A stretch of 7,562 nt of DNA from an uncultured Bacilli bacterium. Lineage in GTDB: Bacteria; Bacillota_I; Bacilli_A; RF39; UBA660. Each line of letters opens with the position of its first letter. The first letter of the stretch is position 1. Under the pieces are notes generated by a model. That model was not told the origin of the DNA, did not search any database, and saw nothing but the letters and a program-made list of their open reading frames with translations. Below, in pieces: positions 5,605-7,562 of the stretch. The translations under genes and the position numbers were made by a program. The stretch is taken from the NCBI GenBank assembly GCA_947630585.1, contig CANRIE010000034.1, positions 1 through 7,562 on the forward strand, in the 5' to 3' direction.

Positions 5605-6532
5605 AATCTAAATTTTTTAAATCATAATAATTTTTAGGAAATCCCATTCTATCTAATACCTTATCAATACTTATTGTATGTAAGTTTAAACTTAAATTAT
5701 CAAAATTATGTTTAATTTCTTCAATTAAATTAGAAAATTCTTCATGTGATAACATTTGTTTTAATATTATTATTAGAGCAAACGAATCTTCCTTACCATA
5801 TATATATTCATCATCCATAATTGGTATTTTTAATTCTTTATGAAATCTATTATCTTCGATTTTTCTTTGCGTTTTATTTTCAAAAACAATATCTTCATGA
5901 GCACATAAATTCCGATAATTAGATAAAATAGTTAAATAATTAATTAATACATCAACATCAATTTTATATATTTCAGCAATTCCTAACTGATCTTCTTTTT
6001 TTAAAATTGAATATAACTCTCCAACTATTCCAAATGATAATACTTTAACAAGTACCCATAATGGAATATAACCATAATTATTAACATAGTGCATTGTTGC
6101 TGAGTGTTGTGTTGCATTAATATTAATTTGTCTTTTCATCTTTCTTAATATATCATTTACTTGTTTTATTTTTTCTTTATTAGTTGTAAAATTCTTAGGG
6201 GTTAAATAATCTCTTTCCCGATATCCATATTTTAAAGATAATTGATAACTAATAACTGATTTAATATTATTCTCTATTACTAAGATGTTTTTAAATAGAA
6301 TATTTCTAAATGCTCTATCAAATAGAAATAAACTATACAATTCTTCAAAAGTACACCCTTCTATATATCTTTTATCAACGCTACTTCTCATGAACAAATG
6401 TCGATATCCATTTAAAAAGAAATAATTTTCTCTCATTAATACTTCTTTAGCATATTCAGGGTTATCAATAACTAATCCTTTACTTTTTAATATCTCAATC
6501 TGTTCACTTAATGTCTTAAACTCCTTTTTCAT
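5603..6532 (-). CDS. Abi_2 (AbiD/AbiF-like) family protein with HEPN RNase motif
   Basis: A 309-residue cytoplasmic protein of the Abi_2 family (PF07751), known from abortive phage infection systems. Recognisable segments in order are the FKTLSEQIEILKSKGL start, ENYFFLNGYRHLF, TFEELYSLFLFDRAFRNILF, IENNIKSVISY, GYIPLWVLVKVLSFG, and YRNLCAHEDIVFENKT. The last holds R207-x4-H212, the HEPN-type active-site pair that suggests metal-independent RNA cleavage. ATG 6532 follows AGGAGA (6546-6541) at an eight-base spacing. An extended -10 (TGATATACT, 6563-6555) lies just upstream. The gene ends in TGA inside the htrA Shine-Dalgarno site. Length and motif set look complete. Phage defence is the family role, but activity here is inferred. 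Confidence 0.92.
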   Translation of the reverse strand: MKKEFKTLSEQIEILKSKGLVIDNPEYAKEVLMRENYFFLNGYRHLFMRSSVDKRYIEGCTFEELYSLFLFDRAFRNILFKNILVIENNIKSVISYQLSLKYGYRERDYLTPKNFTTNKEKIKQVNDILRKMKRQININATQHSATMHYVNNYGYIPLWVLVKVLSFGIVGELYSILKKEDQLGIAEIYKIDVDVLINYLTILSNYRNLCAHEDIVFENKTQRKIEDNRFHKELKIPIMDDEYIYGKEDSFALIIILKQMLSHEEFSNLIEEIKHNFDNLSLNLHTISIDKVLDRMGFPKNYYDLKNLD

Positions 6533-6554
6533 CCTTTTTATCTCTCCTACTCAA

Positions 6555-6563
6555 TAAGTATAT
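6555..6563 (-). promoter_or_regulatory. Extended -10 promoter TGATATACT of the Abi-htrA operon
   Basis: On the minus strand TGATATACT (6563-6555) is an extended -10. The matching -35 position is only a weak ATATTT. The start site would be near 6548, giving a leader of about 16 bases with AGGAGA. The TATACT hexamer is the same as at 178, 1092 and 2053. Confidence 0.5.
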
Positions 6564-6742
6564 CACACTTTTTCAAAAAAAATATGTTTTTTTAGTGAAA
6601 ATTTCATATTTTTTTAAAGAAGAAAACGCCATTTTAAAAGTTATAGAGATGGTAATTACTTATGTTATATTTTTTTTAAATATTATTATATAAGTCTAAA
6701 AAAGTATCTTTTTTTCCTAATCTTTGCTTTACACAATTTGAC

Positions 6743-6765
6743 AAAGGTGGAGTAAAATCACCTTT
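6743..6765. other. Hairpin AAAGGTG/CACCTTT beside a TTGACA
   Basis: AAAGGTG (6743-6749) pairs perfectly with CACCTTT (6759-6765) around nine bases, followed by one more T and then CACA. A consensus TTGACA (6738-6743) abuts it, but no -10 lies at the right distance. It may be an operator, a weak terminator or an RNA element. No gene ends just upstream of it. Confidence 0.35.
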
Positions 6766-6816
6766 TCACATGCCTAAATACTTATAAAATATAGTTAGAA
6801 AAAAATATAAAAAAGG

Positions 6817-6847
6817 TTGTCAAAATGACTTCAAATCCGTGTATATT
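6817..6847 (+). promoter_or_regulatory. Candidate promoter of the Rpn gene
   Basis: TTGTCA (6817-6822) is followed after 19 bases by TATATT (6842-6847), with TATTAT (6844-6849) as an alternative. The spacing is longer than optimal. A small dyad, GTCA-N3-TGAC (6819-6829), overlaps the -35. The resulting leader would be roughly 90 bases and would contain the palindrome pair at 6871-6902. Confidence 0.35.
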
Positions 6848-6870
6848 ATATATAGGGAGGATTAAATAAG

Positions 6871-6902
6871 ATAATTAATTATGTGATGCTAATAATTAAT
6901 TA
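6871..6902. repeat. Two copies of ATAATTAATTA, centres 21 bases apart
   Basis: ATAATTAATTA occurs at 6871-6881 and 6892-6902. Its core TAATTAATTA is self-complementary, so the copies are both direct and inverted repeats, two helical turns apart, in the leader of the Rpn gene. This fits a site for a dimeric regulator, but the AT richness weakens the case. Confidence 0.35.
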
Positions 6903-6930
6903 GAAATTTAATTTACCTATATCATAAAAA

Positions 6931-6935
6931 GGAGG
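6931..6935 (+). promoter_or_regulatory. Shine-Dalgarno GGAGG deciding the Rpn start
   Basis: GGAGG touches the ATG at 6936 with no spacing but lies nine bases before ATG 6945, so the second ATG is the better start. Confidence 0.75.
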
Positions 6936-6944
6936 ATGAAATTT

Positions 6945-7505
6945 ATGGTAGAAGAAAAAGAAAAGATTAAAAAGGGGAAAAAGACTAGCCATATGCAAGA
7001 AGTTAAAAATGGCTTAAAACCTGGGGAGATTGTCTCATTGAAGTTCGACGAAGCGTTCTGTATGATGTTTGGTAATCCTGACCATTTATCAATTTTAACG
7101 ATGCTTCTTTCTAAAATCTTGCAAGTTAGTTATGAAGACTTAGAAGGTAAGATAACTTTATTGCCAAGAAAAATACCTAATGATACTGTTGGGGAAAAGA
7201 AAACTGAAATGGATGTTGCTGTTAGAATTGCAACTGATGAGACAGGAAAAGTGCTATTAGAGGTTAATATCAAATCAGGTTTCTATGAAAGTATTATAAC
7301 AAGAAACATTCATTACATGGAAGAATTAGCTATTAGTGGCCTAGATCAAAATGCTGATTATAAAGATATTCCTGCAACAATATTAGTTAATTTCAATAAT
7401 TTTTATGTAAATGGTGTCGAGAAAATATTTGATGAGTATATGTATCGTAATAGTGATGGTAAGATATTAACAACAAAAAGAAGAATTGGTGAATTGGAAA
7501 AGTAA
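6945..7505 (+). CDS. Rpn-family PD-(D/E)XK nuclease (putative transposase), truncated by IS
   Basis: As it stands the frame gives 186 residues from ATG 6945, chosen over 6936 because GGAGG needs spacing. It matches the Rpn/PDDEXK_2 family: FDEAFCMMFGN near residue 34, ITLLPRKIPN, EKKTEMDVAV (Asp90), LLEVNIKSGFY (Glu106 and Asn108 of the nuclease core), NIHYMEEL, and TILVNFNNF. Relatives are usually around 300 residues and continue well past the ILTTK segment seen at 175-179. Here the homology stops at Ile181. The last five codons (GELEK) and the TAA are supplied by the shared terminal repeat beginning at 7488. So the gene is probably an IS-broken pseudogene that keeps its nuclease core but has lost its C-terminal region. 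Rpn proteins are linked to DNA cleavage, recombination and phage defence. Confidence 0.85.
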   Translation: MVEEKEKIKKGKKTSHMQEVKNGLKPGEIVSLKFDEAFCMMFGNPDHLSILTMLLSKILQVSYEDLEGKITLLPRKIPNDTVGEKKTEMDVAVRIATDETGKVLLEVNIKSGFYESIITRNIHYMEELAISGLDQNADYKDIPATILVNFNNFYVNGVEKIFDEYMYRNSDGKILTTKRRIGELEK

Positions 7506-7562
7506 ATGCAACTTGTAAATGCTTGATATATATTAGAAAAGTAAATGCAATTGAAAAATCGA
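7488..7562 (+). mobile_element. Left end of an insertion sequence (partial)
   Basis: Starts with the 19-bp sequence whose reverse complement ends the element at 78-96. It begins at the first base of codon 182 of the Rpn gene, where family similarity stops. The 75 visible bases hold no gene, as expected for a terminal region before a transposase start. They contain spaced copies of GTAAATGCA. IS21-type elements carry repeated binding motifs inside their ends, which is suggestive but not diagnostic. If the true edge is the TG at 7490, the first two bases are chance. Confidence 0.5.
7502..7550 (+). repeat. GTAAATGC motifs in 13-base register inside the IS end
   Basis: GTAAATGCA (7502), GTAAATGCT (7515) and GTAAATGCA (7541) start 13 and 26 bases apart, i.e. 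in a 13-base register with one degenerate unit. The longer match GAAAAGTAAATGCAA recurs at 7497-7511 and 7536-7550. Likely transposase-binding sites. Confidence 0.5.

Larger units (their letters stand above)
6533..6944. other. 412-base divergent intergenic region
   Basis: This AT-rich gap separates the Abi-htrA operon (leftward) from the Rpn gene (rightward). I see an Abi promoter near 6555, a hairpin at 6743-6765, a candidate rightward promoter at 6817-6847, an unused GGGAGG (6855-6860) and a pair of palindromes at 6871-6902. Bases 6600-6730 are T/A-rich runs with no gene or structure I can support. No small ORF with a credible ribosome site was found on either strand. Confidence 0.6.

Noticed and set aside
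1071..5605. UGA read as Trp (mollicute-type code), because both TGA stops (1071-1073 and 5605-5603) are followed in frame by TAA within a few codons
   Set aside because: The Trp codons I checked in six genes are all TGG, all genes reach expected lengths under the standard code, and the TGA of the Abi gene lies in the htrA ribosome site as an operon junction would predict.
6855..6869. GGGAGG followed by ATTAAATAA as a leader minigene
   Set aside because: There is no spacing for initiation, and the frame is two codons with a rare ATT start.

Overview
The window reads as low-GC Bacillota DNA, probably a host-associated Bacilli or Erysipelotrichia-like lineage. It is very AT-rich. Most genes have Shine-Dalgarno sites built on AAGGAGGTGA, and several promoters share the -10 hexamer TATACT. 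Every Trp codon I checked is TGG, and TGA ends two genes, so the code is standard. No rRNA, tRNA or CRISPR array is present.

Layout from left to right. Bases 1-96 look like the right end of an insertion sequence (IS), with the last codons of its protein. Then come three plus-strand genes: an Asn-rich protein with a possible HopA1-like C-terminal domain (207-1073), a four-helix membrane protein (1118-2017), and a three-helix membrane protein that appears to be translated from a leaderless mRNA (2064-2450). Two minus-strand operons follow. In the first, a HipA/CtkA-type kinase (start at 4297) is coupled to trpS (tryptophanyl-tRNA synthetase). In the second, an Abi_2/HEPN protein (start at 6532) is coupled to a membrane-anchored HtrA protease (start at 5592). 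A 412-base divergent intergenic region leads to an Rpn-family PD-(D/E)XK nuclease gene (6945). That gene appears cut off at 7488 by the left end of a second IS copy.

The most interesting arrangement is the kinase-trpS pair. The two genes share one base (TAATG), so kinase and synthetase should be co-translated. HipA kinases are known to phosphorylate aminoacyl-tRNA synthetases: HipA targets GltX, and HipT targets TrpS in its KMSKS loop. The kinase here also has an apparent exchange of its two catalytic-loop residues, Asp to Asn and Asn to Asp, five residues apart. This suggests a cis-encoded regulator, or a degenerate pseudokinase partner, of TrpRS.

The two window ends share an exact 19-bp inverted match (78-96 and 7488-7506) placed as the right end of one IS copy and the left end of another in the same orientation. 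The segment between them holds an Abi_2 gene, a HipA-like kinase, a truncated Rpn nuclease and a possible HopA1-like gene, so it resembles an accessory or defence-rich island that also carries trpS and htrA. The window stops a short distance inside both IS copies, which is what a short-read contig broken at a repeat would look like.
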